NCBI GenBank assembly: GCA_052035295.1
Contig: JBPOHS010000015.1
Coordinates: forward strand, 1-64,000
Source: HdN1 sp052035295
Lineage (GTDB): Bacteria > Pseudomonadota > Gammaproteobacteria > Pseudomonadales > Ketobacteraceae
DNA: 64,000 bases
Direction: 5' to 3'
Under the pieces are notes generated by a model. It worked only from the letters and a program-made list of their open reading frames with translations, did no database searches and was not told the origin of the DNA. A program made the position numbers and the translations under genes. Within the stretch, counting starts at the first letter, position 1; each line of letters starts with the position of its first letter. Shown one piece after another: positions 35,292-44,536 of this stretch.

Positions 35292-35407
35292 GGACCGGAG
35301 CGTGGGGAAAGTCGGTTCTGAAAACGCCGTGAATACGTCCCTGTAGGCTCGACGCCGGCATCCCTGCCGGCGACGTTTCCGAACCGACTTTCCCCACGCT
35401 CCGGTCC
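35292..35407. repeat. 116-bp palindromic repeat element
   Basis: Perfect 27-bp terminal inverted repeats (35292-35318 and 35381-35407) enclose a 62-base centre. The centre contains its own 8-bp hairpin CGCCGGCA/TGCCGGCG (35353-35360 and 35365-35372). It lies between motY and argG. From memory, very similar CGCCGGCA...TGCCGGCG intergenic units are dispersed in marine gammaproteobacteria, so this is probably one copy of a MITE- or REP-like family. It may double as the motY terminator. Confidence 0.75.
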
Positions 35408-35522
35408 ACCCAACCTTGGGCAACCAAGCCAAAATCTGTAGGCATCCATCCCCCCGACCCGTTAGAATACGCCCCCTAAAAGCAACACCCCCACGGTTTT
35501 ATATCTCGAAAAGGTTCCCGCA

Positions 35523-36737
<1,215 letters not shown>

Positions 36738-36770
36738 TCGCTGCTTTTCAGCCGTTGTTGCCGGTTGATC

Positions 36771-36802
36771 CGAAACGCCCGCCACCCTGGCGGGCGTTTT
36801 CG
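36771..36802 (+). terminator. Rho-independent terminator of argG
   Basis: A GC-rich stem of about 12 bp (AAACGCCCGCCA paired with TGGCGGGCGTTT, loop CCC) is followed by TTTTCG. It starts 36 bases after the argG stop. Confidence 0.88.
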
Positions 36803-36847
36803 TTCATGGTCCTTGCCTGCGTTGCCATTCTCACCCCCTCCAATCCG

Positions 36848-36875
36848 TTCGCACCTTGTAAATCCCAACTATACT
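36848..36875 (+). promoter_or_regulatory. Candidate sigma-70 promoter of hybrid kinase gene
   Basis: TTCGCA (36848-36853), a 16-base spacer and TATACT (36870-36875) give a fair match to the consensus. They lie about 75 bases before the chosen start and after the argG terminator. Confidence 0.45.
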
Positions 36876-36948
36876 GAGCCGATAGCCCTTTTAATCTGAT
36901 GCTGGCCCCAGGGATCTTCAGCATCCGTTATCGGAACCGTTGCACGCC

Positions 36949-38928
36949 ATGTCTACCGAAATTTCACTGCCTGCCCCCGATGGCGACGCTGGCGCTTTCG
37001 CCGTTCTCATCCTGCAGATGAGCGAGCCGGCGATGTTGTTCGATGAGGCGGGACAGGTACTTGCCGCCAATGCGGCGGCGCAGGCGCTTTTCCAGGAAAA
37101 GGAAAACCAGCTGACGGGAAAACCGTTCGATCGTTTCATTCCCTGTCCGCGTGAGTACGCCGGCAACGTGCCTCGTTATATCGGCGATTACATGGCCGCA
37201 ACGCCGCAGTTGTGGTCACAGCCGGTCACGGCGCTGTGTGGCACCCAGACCCGCCTGAGTCTGATGGTGCAGCGGGTGGCGATGCAGGATAATCGTTATA
37301 CGCTGCTGTTTTTTCAGGATATTTCGGAGTCGGTGGCGGCCTATCAACAGCTGAAGTCGCGGCTGTCGACGTCCGAGGGGATGTCGACGGCCAAGACCCA
37401 GTTTCTCGAGCATCTCAATCATGAAATGCGTGGCCCGCTGGCCCTTCTGCTTAATGTGGTGGGTCAGGTGCTGGATCGGAGCGACCTGTCCGCCGATCTG
37501 CGTCAGGAACTGGGATTGGCCTATCAGGCCGGACGTGATCTGCACAAATCCAACAGCGAGATTGCCGACTTTACCCAGCTCGAAAGCGATCATCTCGAAT
37601 TTGAATCGATATGCTTCAACACCCGTTACGTGCTCGAAGACCTGCTGGAAAGCTTTCAGGATCAGGCCACCAAGAAGTCGTTGGAATTTGCCACGCTCGT
37701 TGGCCCCAGCGTTCCTGAATACCTGATCGGCGATCCGAACCGCGTTCGCCAGATCCTGCAATGCCTGCTCAATCACGCCTTCCGCGACACAGTCGAGGGC
37801 GGTGTAACGATCAAGGCCCAATGCATGGTGGAAACCAACACCAGCGCCACCATCGAGTTCGAGATCAGCGACACCGGCCTGGGTGTCTCGGATCATCGTC
37901 GCAAGGATATTCAGGCCCTGTTTGAAAACCCGCGGGTAGACTTTGCCCAGCGCTTGTCTGATCTGGGGGTGGGGCTTGCCATCGCGAAGGAATTGATCGA
38001 TCGCATGGGCGGTCGTCTGTCGTTGCGTTCCACCGAAAACGTCGGCAGTAGCTACCTGGTGTCCCTCCGATTCGAGAAGGGCGAGCAACTGCAGCACGAG
38101 CAGCGGGTATTGGCCGGGAAGCGTATCCTGATCGCCAACGACACCCTCGAAGATCGCAGCTGGTTGACCGAAATCTGCCGCCAGGAACGCATGAAAGTGG
38201 ATTGGGTGGGTACCGGTGAGCACGCATTGAAAGTGCTGACGCAAGAGAACAACACGTTGGCACCGATTGATTTTCTGCTGATCGACTTGCATGAGCTCAA
38301 GCTGGCCGGCATCCATCTGGCTCAAGAGGTCAGGGCGCAGGCCGCGTTCAAGAACATTGCCATCGTCATGTTGGCCAATCCCGATGAAGGGGTAACGCCT
38401 GCCATCGCTGGCGGCGTGGGAGTCAGTGCGTTGCTCGGCAAGCCTTTGCGCAAGGGGTTGTTGATCGAGGCCTTCCGTGCGGCGCTGGCCCAGCAACGCC
38501 AGATGCAGCCGGTGCTGGTCACCCAACACGTGCTCATGAGCCACGGTGAGCGGCGTAACCTGCGCGCACTGCTGGTGGAGGACAACGAGGTCAACCAGAT
38601 CATTGCCAAGGGGGCGTTGCGCCGCCTGGGTATCACGGCCGACGTTACCAACAATGGCGAGGAAGCCATCGATGCCGTGCGTGACAACCGTTATGATTTC
38701 ATTTTGATGGATTGCGAGATGCCGGTCATGGATGGTTTTGAGGCGACCCGCATCATTCGTGAATGGGAAAAAAGCTGTGGCGATCGTGCCACCATCATTG
38801 CGCTCACGGCCAGTGACGGGGATGAATGCCGGCAACAGTGCCTGTCCGCCGGCATGGATGATTACATGCAGAAGCCCTTTCGCGCCGATCAGCTGCAAGC
38901 CATTCTGGATCGCGTCGGTAAACACTGA
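36949..38928 (+). CDS. Hybrid histidine kinase with two receiver domains
   Basis: Soluble signalling protein of 659 residues: N-terminal PAS-like sensor (about 15-125), HisKA with phospho-accepting His158 (LNHEMRGPLALLL), ATPase domain (DTGLGVSD and GVGLAIAKELIDRMGG boxes), then two receivers. The first receiver (about 385-505) has lost the conserved Thr/Ser after its fourth strand (VMLANP) and looks degenerate. The second (about 540-655) is intact, with VEDNEVN, MDCEMPVMDGFEA and KPF. No membrane segment is visible, so it senses a cytoplasmic signal. Start set at ATG 36949; a TTG 9 bases upstream is in frame. The next gene, 65 bases on, begins with a receiver domain and could be its output partner. 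Confidence 0.85.
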   Translation: MSTEISLPAPDGDAGAFAVLILQMSEPAMLFDEAGQVLAANAAAQALFQEKENQLTGKPFDRFIPCPREYAGNVPRYIGDYMAATPQLWSQPVTALCGTQTRLSLMVQRVAMQDNRYTLLFFQDISESVAAYQQLKSRLSTSEGMSTAKTQFLEHLNHEMRGPLALLLNVVGQVLDRSDLSADLRQELGLAYQAGRDLHKSNSEIADFTQLESDHLEFESICFNTRYVLEDLLESFQDQATKKSLEFATLVGPSVPEYLIGDPNRVRQILQCLLNHAFRDTVEGGVTIKAQCMVETNTSATIEFEISDTGLGVSDHRRKDIQALFENPRVDFAQRLSDLGVGLAIAKELIDRMGGRLSLRSTENVGSSYLVSLRFEKGEQLQHEQRVLAGKRILIANDTLEDRSWLTEICRQERMKVDWVGTGEHALKVLTQENNTLAPIDFLLIDLHELKLAGIHLAQEVRAQAAFKNIAIVMLANPDEGVTPAIAGGVGVSALLGKPLRKGLLIEAFRAALAQQRQMQPVLVTQHVLMSHGERRNLRALLVEDNEVNQIIAKGALRRLGITADVTNNGEEAIDAVRDNRYDFILMDCEMPVMDGFEATRIIREWEKSCGDRATIIALTASDGDECRQQCLSAGMDDYMQKPFRADQLQAILDRVGKH

Positions 38929-38993
38929 AAGGCGCCATCGCGGCCGAATCTGGACGTTACTGATACAGGATTTCAACCGAGAGTCGTCGAGAC

Positions 38994-41126
38994 ATGACAG
39001 AAGTATCCGCGGCACCCACCCAAGAGGCGGCACCTGCCCAACAGGCCCTCGTGGTTCTATACGATTCGGTTTCCAAGCATGTCGATGCCTATCGCCATAT
39101 TTTTCAGGCGATGGAAGTCGAGATGACCGCTGCCGAAGATGCCGATGCCCTGATGCAGCTTGCCCAGGAAAAAGCGCCCGCCTTGATCATGGTGGATTCT
39201 GCCGTGACGCAACCGGATGCGTTCCAGGTCATCAATGCGCTCAAGGCCGACAAGAAAACCGCCCATATTCCGCTCCTGTTGATGACGTCGGGTTTTTCTG
39301 ATCGTCGCCTCAAACTTTACCCCGAACTGGCCGCCTCGATCGAAGTGCTGGCCAAGCCGTTCGAGATCGAGCAGTTTTTTTCGCTGGTGAAATTCTTCCT
39401 CTTGCAATACAAGTATCGCTGCATCATTGAAAACATCGGCGACAAGCAAAGTGCATCGCTGATCGAAAATGACAAGGAGGGCATCATTGCCCTCGACGAA
39501 GAAGGCAAGATCTGTTTCGTCAATTATGCCGCCGAATGTATTTTGCGCGGGCGCGCGACCTTCCTGATCGGCAAGTTTGTCGAGTCCATGCTCGACGAAC
39601 CCGCGCCTGCACTGGTGTCGCACTGGCAGGAACACCCCATCAACACGGTCACCCGTGCCGAGCAGATTTTACAGGTGGACAGTGCGACGCTATGGCGTGT
39701 CGACGGCGAGTCCACGCGGGTCAAGTTCGCTGCCATTCCGATGCGCGACAAGGAAGACATCAAACACATCATCGCGTTTCGCGAATTGAAAGACACCCGC
39801 GAATCCAAGGACAAGATCTCGACCCTGAGTCATAACGACAATATTACGGGGCTTCCGACGCGGGTACGCCTGGAGGAATCGCTCGATCGCGTGTTACGCA
39901 AGGCGCGCCAACGCAGTCAGCATTGTGCGGTACTCTATCTCGACCTCGACCACTTCCGTTATCTGAACGAAAGCGCTGGCCACGAGCTGGGCGACCAGAT
40001 GATGGTGCAGGTCGCCAACCGCATCAAACAGCTCATTCGTCGCGAAGACGTGCTCGCCCGCATGGAAGGCGATGAATTCGTCGTCGTGCTCAGTTATATC
40101 GAACAACCGGAAAATGCCGGGCTTGTCGCCCGCAAGCTCGTCGAACGCCTGCACGAACCCTACCTGCTCGAAGGCCATGAAATCTATTCCAGCTGCTCGG
40201 TGGGGGTTGCCGTCTATCCGCAGTGCGGGGACAGTGTCGCATCGCTGCTCAAGAATGCCGAAGCAGCCACCCAGCGCGCCAAGTTGCTTGGTCGCAATAC
40301 CTACCAGTATTTTACCGTCGAGATGAACAAGGAGCTGGCCGAGCGCGTGCAGACCGAATTCGAGCTGCACAAAGCTTTCGAAAAGAAGCAGTTCTCGATT
40401 GCCATGCAACCGGTGGTCGACGTGTCCTCCGGCCGCATCCAGGCTCTGGCGTTGTCGGCGCAATGGCTGCACCCACAGCGGGGCATGCTGGAAATGTCCG
40501 ATTTTCGCGGCATCGCCGAAGACGCGGGGCTAGGCGCGGAACTCTGTCGCTGGCTGTGGCAGGAAGGGCTTGCCACCGTCACCCGCCAGCATTCGTTCGA
40601 CCCGCGGGACCCGACCACCTTGATTCTGCTGGCCGTCACCCCGGCTTTTCTCAGCCAGGAAGACGCCGTTCCCTGGTTGATCAACGAAATTCGTCAACAC
40701 GGTATCGAGGCCTGTAACGTCGTCATTGAACTGCCGGAAGCCGCCGCCATGGTGCGCGAGCGTGAAACCATCGAGGCGGTGCTGGCCCTCAAGCGTCATG
40801 GTTTCCAGTTTGCGATTGATGAATTCGGTACCGGTTTTGCCCCGGTGAGCATGTTGCGCAAGATTCCGTTCAGTTTCGTCACCTTGAGCGGGAAGCTGAT
40901 TAACGGCATCGGTGAGGCGCCGACAGACGAGGCCATTGTCGACGGCATACTTTATCTCGCCCGCCAACTGGGTTTGCAGGTAGTGGCCCCCGGTGTGCTG
41001 AACGAGCAACAGGCCGCATTCCTCGATGCGCGCGGCTGCCGTTGGATGAACGGCTGCTATATCGAAGAACGGCTGGCGCAAAAGGATTATGTTGAAGAGC
41101 GGTGGAGTTTTTCGGCGGCGGGTTGA
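38994..41126 (+). CDS. Receiver-PAS-GGDEF-EAL protein with degenerate EAL
   Basis: A 710-residue response-regulator-like c-di-GMP protein. Order: receiver (about 18-130, with MVD68, MTSG and AKPF), PAS-like (150-265), GGDEF-type (280-440), EAL-type (450-705). The GGDEF signature reads EGDEF (358-362), and an RxxD inhibitory site is present five residues earlier (R349-D352), so product binding is likely even if catalysis is weak. In the EAL domain the signature glutamate is missing (ALALSAQW, 484-491), DDFGTG reads DEFGTG, and AEGVE reads APGVL. Phosphodiesterase activity is therefore unlikely. It may be a cyclase, or a c-di-GMP-binding effector, controlled by phosphorylation. The hybrid kinase just upstream is the natural candidate partner. 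Confidence 0.85.
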   Translation: MTEVSAAPTQEAAPAQQALVVLYDSVSKHVDAYRHIFQAMEVEMTAAEDADALMQLAQEKAPALIMVDSAVTQPDAFQVINALKADKKTAHIPLLLMTSGFSDRRLKLYPELAASIEVLAKPFEIEQFFSLVKFFLLQYKYRCIIENIGDKQSASLIENDKEGIIALDEEGKICFVNYAAECILRGRATFLIGKFVESMLDEPAPALVSHWQEHPINTVTRAEQILQVDSATLWRVDGESTRVKFAAIPMRDKEDIKHIIAFRELKDTRESKDKISTLSHNDNITGLPTRVRLEESLDRVLRKARQRSQHCAVLYLDLDHFRYLNESAGHELGDQMMVQVANRIKQLIRREDVLARMEGDEFVVVLSYIEQPENAGLVARKLVERLHEPYLLEGHEIYSSCSVGVAVYPQCGDSVASLLKNAEAATQRAKLLGRNTYQYFTVEMNKELAERVQTEFELHKAFEKKQFSIAMQPVVDVSSGRIQALALSAQWLHPQRGMLEMSDFRGIAEDAGLGAELCRWLWQEGLATVTRQHSFDPRDPTTLILLAVTPAFLSQEDAVPWLINEIRQHGIEACNVVIELPEAAAMVRERETIEAVLALKRHGFQFAIDEFGTGFAPVSMLRKIPFSFVTLSGKLINGIGEAPTDEAIVDGILYLARQLGLQVVAPGVLNEQQAAFLDARGCRWMNGCYIEERLAQKDYVEERWSFSAAG

Positions 41127-41149
41127 AGAACCCTGTCGCCAGGCCCGCA

Positions 41150-41353
41150 TTATTTCCGTTTTTTCAACCAGGCTTCTTTTTCATCCAGCGACAGTGGCCG
41201 TGCTTCTTCTTCGAGCATGACAGGAATGCCATCCCGCACGGGGTACGCCAGATTACTCGACAAACTCACCAGCTCATTCCGGGCAGTATCGTATTCGAGC
41301 TTGCCCTTGCTCACCGGGCACACCAGCAATTCCAGCAGTTTCTTGTCGAGCAT
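41150..41353 (-). CDS. Trm112-family small zinc-ribbon-like protein
   Basis: 67-residue protein of the Trm112/YcaR family (LDKKLLELLVCPVSKGKLEYD, then LAYPVRDGIPVML). Eukaryotic Trm112 activates methyltransferases; the bacterial role is unclear. Bacterial members often keep only part of the metal site, and here a single CPVSK cysteine remains. I start it at ATG 41353 with AGGTG upstream; the longer open frame upstream has no family similarity. It is on the same strand as nth, 117 bases downstream. Confidence 0.82.
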   Translation of the reverse strand: MLDKKLLELLVCPVSKGKLEYDTARNELVSLSSNLAYPVRDGIPVMLEEEARPLSLDEKEAWLKKRK

Positions 41354-41470
41354 CACATCACCTGATTCGTTATAGACACCATGAAAGGGCATCATCGTAG
41401 GGGCATCGCCCGGGAATGACAAGCCCGTCGGCCTGCCCTCAAAGGTGACAGCAGCCGGTAAAGAAAACAA

Positions 41471-42106
41471 TCAATCGTCTGTCTTGTCCTTGAACTCGCA
41501 CAAATCCTCAATGAGGCAGGAACCACATTTGGGCTTGCGCGCCGTACACGTATATCGCCCATGCAGAATCAGCCAGTGATGCGCATCCATCAGGTAATCC
41601 TTGGGCACGTGTTTGAGCAGCTTTTTTTCGACGTCCAGCACATTTTTGCCCGGCGCGATGCCGGTACGGTTCGACACGCGAAATATATGTGTATCCACCG
41701 CCATGGTGGGCTGACGGAACGCCGTATTCAGCACCACATTGGCCGTCTTGCGGCCTACGCCGGGCAAGGATTCGAGAGCGTCGCGGTCGGCCGGAACTTC
41801 TCCGCCATATTGGTCGAGCAGGATGCGGCAGGTCTTGATGACGTTTTCCGCCTTGCTGTTGAAGAGTCCGATGGTCTTGATGTAGTGCTTCAATCCATCG
41901 ACACCCAGAGCATGGATTTTTGCCGGCGTGTTGGCCACTGGGTACAACATGCGCGTGGCTTTATTGACCGACACATCAGTCGCCTGGGCAGAAAGAATAA
42001 CGGCGATCAGCAGCTCGAAGGGCGTGTGGTATTCCAGTTCGGTCGTCGGGTTCGGGTTTTGGGCGTGCAGCCGACGAAATATTTCCAGACGCTTGGCAGC
42101 GTTCAT
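41471..42106 (-). CDS. nth: Endonuclease III
   Basis: DNA glycosylase/AP lyase that removes oxidised pyrimidines. It has the helix-hairpin-helix LPGVGRKTANVVLN with the catalytic lysine, the later catalytic-Asp region VDTHIFRVSNR, and a C-terminal [4Fe-4S] loop (C-X6-C-X2-C-X5-C, CTARKPKCGSCLIEDLC). 211 residues, equal to E. coli Nth. It overlaps rnfE by 4 bases and is the last gene of the rnf operon, as in many gammaproteobacteria. Confidence 0.97.
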   Translation of the reverse strand: MNAAKRLEIFRRLHAQNPNPTTELEYHTPFELLIAVILSAQATDVSVNKATRMLYPVANTPAKIHALGVDGLKHYIKTIGLFNSKAENVIKTCRILLDQYGGEVPADRDALESLPGVGRKTANVVLNTAFRQPTMAVDTHIFRVSNRTGIAPGKNVLDVEKKLLKHVPKDYLMDAHHWLILHGRYTCTARKPKCGSCLIEDLCEFKDKTDD

Positions 42107-42816
42107 GAAATATGGCCGGTGGTTCTGACGCGGCGTGAAGCGACAGGGGTTTCCGCCTGCGTGGCCTTGACGCGTTCCGCCATGCGCTTGTCGATGACGT
42201 TTTTCAGCGCAATCAGCAGGCCCATGAAAACGAAGGCGCCCGGAGGCAAAATAGCGAACAGAAAGCCTGGATAGTCGTTGCCGATCGACAGTGTCCAGTG
42301 ACGGGCGCCTTCCCCGAACAATAGATGCATATCGGCAAACAGGGTGCCACTGCCAATCACTTCGCGTATCGCCCCGAGAACGACCAACACGGCAGCGAAG
42401 CCCACGCCGTTCATGAGTCCGTCCATGGCAGACGGAAGCACGGGATGTTTGCTGGCAAAGCCGTCGGCACGTCCAAGTACGTTGCAGTTGGTCACGATCA
42501 AGGCAATGAATATACCGAGCGTGAGGTACAAGTCGTAGGTAAACGCGTGCATGACGAATTCAATGCAGGTCGTGAATGCCGCGATGATCAATATGTAGGT
42601 AGGCAGACGAACGGTTGCGGTGGTGTGATTGCGTATCAGCGACACGGCCGTGTTCGACAGGGTGAGCACCGCAATTGTTGCGAGTCCCATGCCGAGAGCA
42701 TTGACGACATTCGACGAAACGGCGAGCAAGGGGCACAGTCCCAATGCCTGCACCAGGGCCGGGTTGTTTTTCCACAGGCCATCCTGTGTGATTTTCTTGA
42801 ATTCATCTTGCGTCAT
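42103..42816 (-). CDS. rnfE: Rnf/Rsx complex subunit E
   Basis: Integral membrane subunit of the Rnf electron-transport complex (ion-coupled NADH:ferredoxin oxidoreductase; in E. coli, Rsx reduces SoxR). Shows the RnfA/E family motif ALGLCPLLAVSSNVVNALGMG and about six helices. 237 residues. Overlaps rnfG by 14 bases at its start and nth by 4 bases at its end. Confidence 0.95.
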   Translation of the reverse strand: MTQDEFKKITQDGLWKNNPALVQALGLCPLLAVSSNVVNALGMGLATIAVLTLSNTAVSLIRNHTTATVRLPTYILIIAAFTTCIEFVMHAFTYDLYLTLGIFIALIVTNCNVLGRADGFASKHPVLPSAMDGLMNGVGFAAVLVVLGAIREVIGSGTLFADMHLLFGEGARHWTLSIGNDYPGFLFAILPPGAFVFMGLLIALKNVIDKRMAERVKATQAETPVASRRVRTTGHIS

Positions 42817-43456
42817 GCGGAGTCTCTCCGGCAGGGGTAGACGGGGCGAACAGGGTGTCTTGATGCTGGTTTACGTACAATAACGTGTTCTTTACAGCGC
42901 CAACGACTGCGCGTGGCGTAATGGTGGCGCCGGTGAACGCATCGAACACCCCACCATCCTTTTTTACGCCCCAGCGCGCAGGTTCGGGATCTTCGAGCGA
43001 TTTGCCATTGAAGCCCAATACCCAGGGGGATTTCTTCAATTCAATTTTGTCCCCCAGCCCGGGCGTTTCAGCGTGCGGCGTCACGGCGCGCACGCCGGTA
43101 ATCTTGCCTGACTTGTCGATGCCCACCAACAGGTTGATGGACCCACCGTATCCTTCGGGCGCTACCGCCTGAATGACCAGCGCCTGTGGTTCGCTGCCCC
43201 GTTTCGCAACATAGGCAATCGAGGGTTTGCTCGTGCCGAGCAGAGGATCGGGTGCCAGCACGATCGTGTCCTTGCCCACGGCGTTATCGTAGCGGCCTTC
43301 CGGCAAGACATCGGCGAGGGATTTCTGCAAGGCGATTTCTTGTTGTTCGTCAATGCGCTGGGCCGTTCCCAGCTGGGTCGCGACGACAAGCCCCGTGGTG
43401 GCAATGGCGAATGCCCCCAGCACCAGGCTGTTTTTACTGACCGATTTCAACAGCAT
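42803..43456 (-). CDS. rnfG: Rnf/Rsx complex subunit G
   Basis: Periplasm-facing flavoprotein subunit with one N-terminal membrane helix (about 9-28) and an FMN-binding domain. The covalent FMN threonine lies in the FTGATITPRAVV motif. 217 residues. AGGAGC lies ahead of the ATG. Nine bases separate it from rnfD. Confidence 0.95.
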   Translation of the reverse strand: MLLKSVSKNSLVLGAFAIATTGLVVATQLGTAQRIDEQQEIALQKSLADVLPEGRYDNAVGKDTIVLAPDPLLGTSKPSIAYVAKRGSEPQALVIQAVAPEGYGGSINLLVGIDKSGKITGVRAVTPHAETPGLGDKIELKKSPWVLGFNGKSLEDPEPARWGVKKDGGVFDAFTGATITPRAVVGAVKNTLLYVNQHQDTLFAPSTPAGETPHDAR

Positions 43457-43465
43457 GCCTGGCTC

Positions 43466-44533
43466 CTATTGCTTCGTTGAATCGTGTTTCGGCGGCAAAC
43501 CCCGTTTGGGCGCGCCGTGACCATAGGTACGAGGCTGGGTGTAATAATCCAGCATGGGTGCAGCGATGTTCATGATCAACACGCTGAAGGCAACGGCATC
43601 CGGGTAGCCGCCGAACGTGCGAATCACGTAAACCAGTACACCGATGCCCGCGCCGAAAATCAGCTTGCCGCGCGCGCTGGTGGCAGCGGTCACTGGATCC
43701 GTGGCGATAAAGAAAGCGCCCAGCATGGCGCCACCACTGAACCAATGGAACAAGGGGGAGCCGTAGTTGTGCGGGTCTGCTGCGTAAAACGGCAGGGCGA
43801 GCAAGCCCATGGCGGCCAGCATGCTCACAGGAATGTGCCAGGTAATCAGGCGGCGTGCCAACAGGTAACAACCGCCCAACAGAAAGCCCAGGTTGATCCA
43901 TTCCCAGCCGACGCCAGCCCATTGGCCTTTCATGACCTGCATGTCGGCCAGTTTCTCGAATTGGCCGTGATAAATGCGGAAGGTGTCCAGCGGGGTGGCG
44001 AGGGTGAAGGCATCAACCCCACGCTCCGCGACGTGCCCGGTAAAAATCAGACTCAGCGAGTCAACAAAGCCCAGTGCAGAGGCCCCATCCAATGATTGCG
44101 CCGGCAACCACGCCGTCATCTGTTTCGGAAAGGAAACCAGCACGACGACATACCCGATCATGGCGGGATTGAACGGATTACTGCCCAAGCCACCATAGAG
44201 GTGCTTGGCAATGACGATGGCAAACAGCATCGCGACAGCCGTCACCCAGAAGGGAGCGGTGGGTGGGAGTGCGAGCCCCAGCAGAATGGCCGTGACCAGG
44301 GCACTGTTGTCCTTGAGAAAGAACACGACCGGGCGCCCGCGCAGGTGCAGCATGAGCGCTTCAAGACCGATTGCCAGCAGGCCCGCCCAGACGATGTTGA
44401 TGAGGTTGCCCCAGCCAAAAAACCAGGTCAGTGCAGCCAGGCCTGGCAGGGTGGCGATAATAACGGCACGCATCACCTCCCCGGTACTCAGGGGGCGATG
44501 CAGATGCGGCGAAGTAACGGTAATCAGTGACAT
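43466..44533 (-). CDS. rnfD: Rnf/Rsx complex subunit D
   Basis: Membrane subunit of the NqrB/RnfD family with about ten helices and a covalent FMN site in the FFIATDPVTAATSARGK stretch. 355 residues. Begins 3 bases after the rnfC stop. Confidence 0.96.
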   Translation of the reverse strand: MSLITVTSPHLHRPLSTGEVMRAVIIATLPGLAALTWFFGWGNLINIVWAGLLAIGLEALMLHLRGRPVVFFLKDNSALVTAILLGLALPPTAPFWVTAVAMLFAIVIAKHLYGGLGSNPFNPAMIGYVVVLVSFPKQMTAWLPAQSLDGASALGFVDSLSLIFTGHVAERGVDAFTLATPLDTFRIYHGQFEKLADMQVMKGQWAGVGWEWINLGFLLGGCYLLARRLITWHIPVSMLAAMGLLALPFYAADPHNYGSPLFHWFSGGAMLGAFFIATDPVTAATSARGKLIFGAGIGVLVYVIRTFGGYPDAVAFSVLIMNIAAPMLDYYTQPRTYGHGAPKRGLPPKHDSTKQ

Positions 44534-44536
44534 GAA

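Noticed and set aside
37216..39033. Minus-strand open frame of 605 codons opposite the hybrid kinase
   Set aside because: The plus-strand frame has complete HisKA, ATPase and receiver motifs; the antisense frame is rich in His, Gln and Arg as expected for a shadow.
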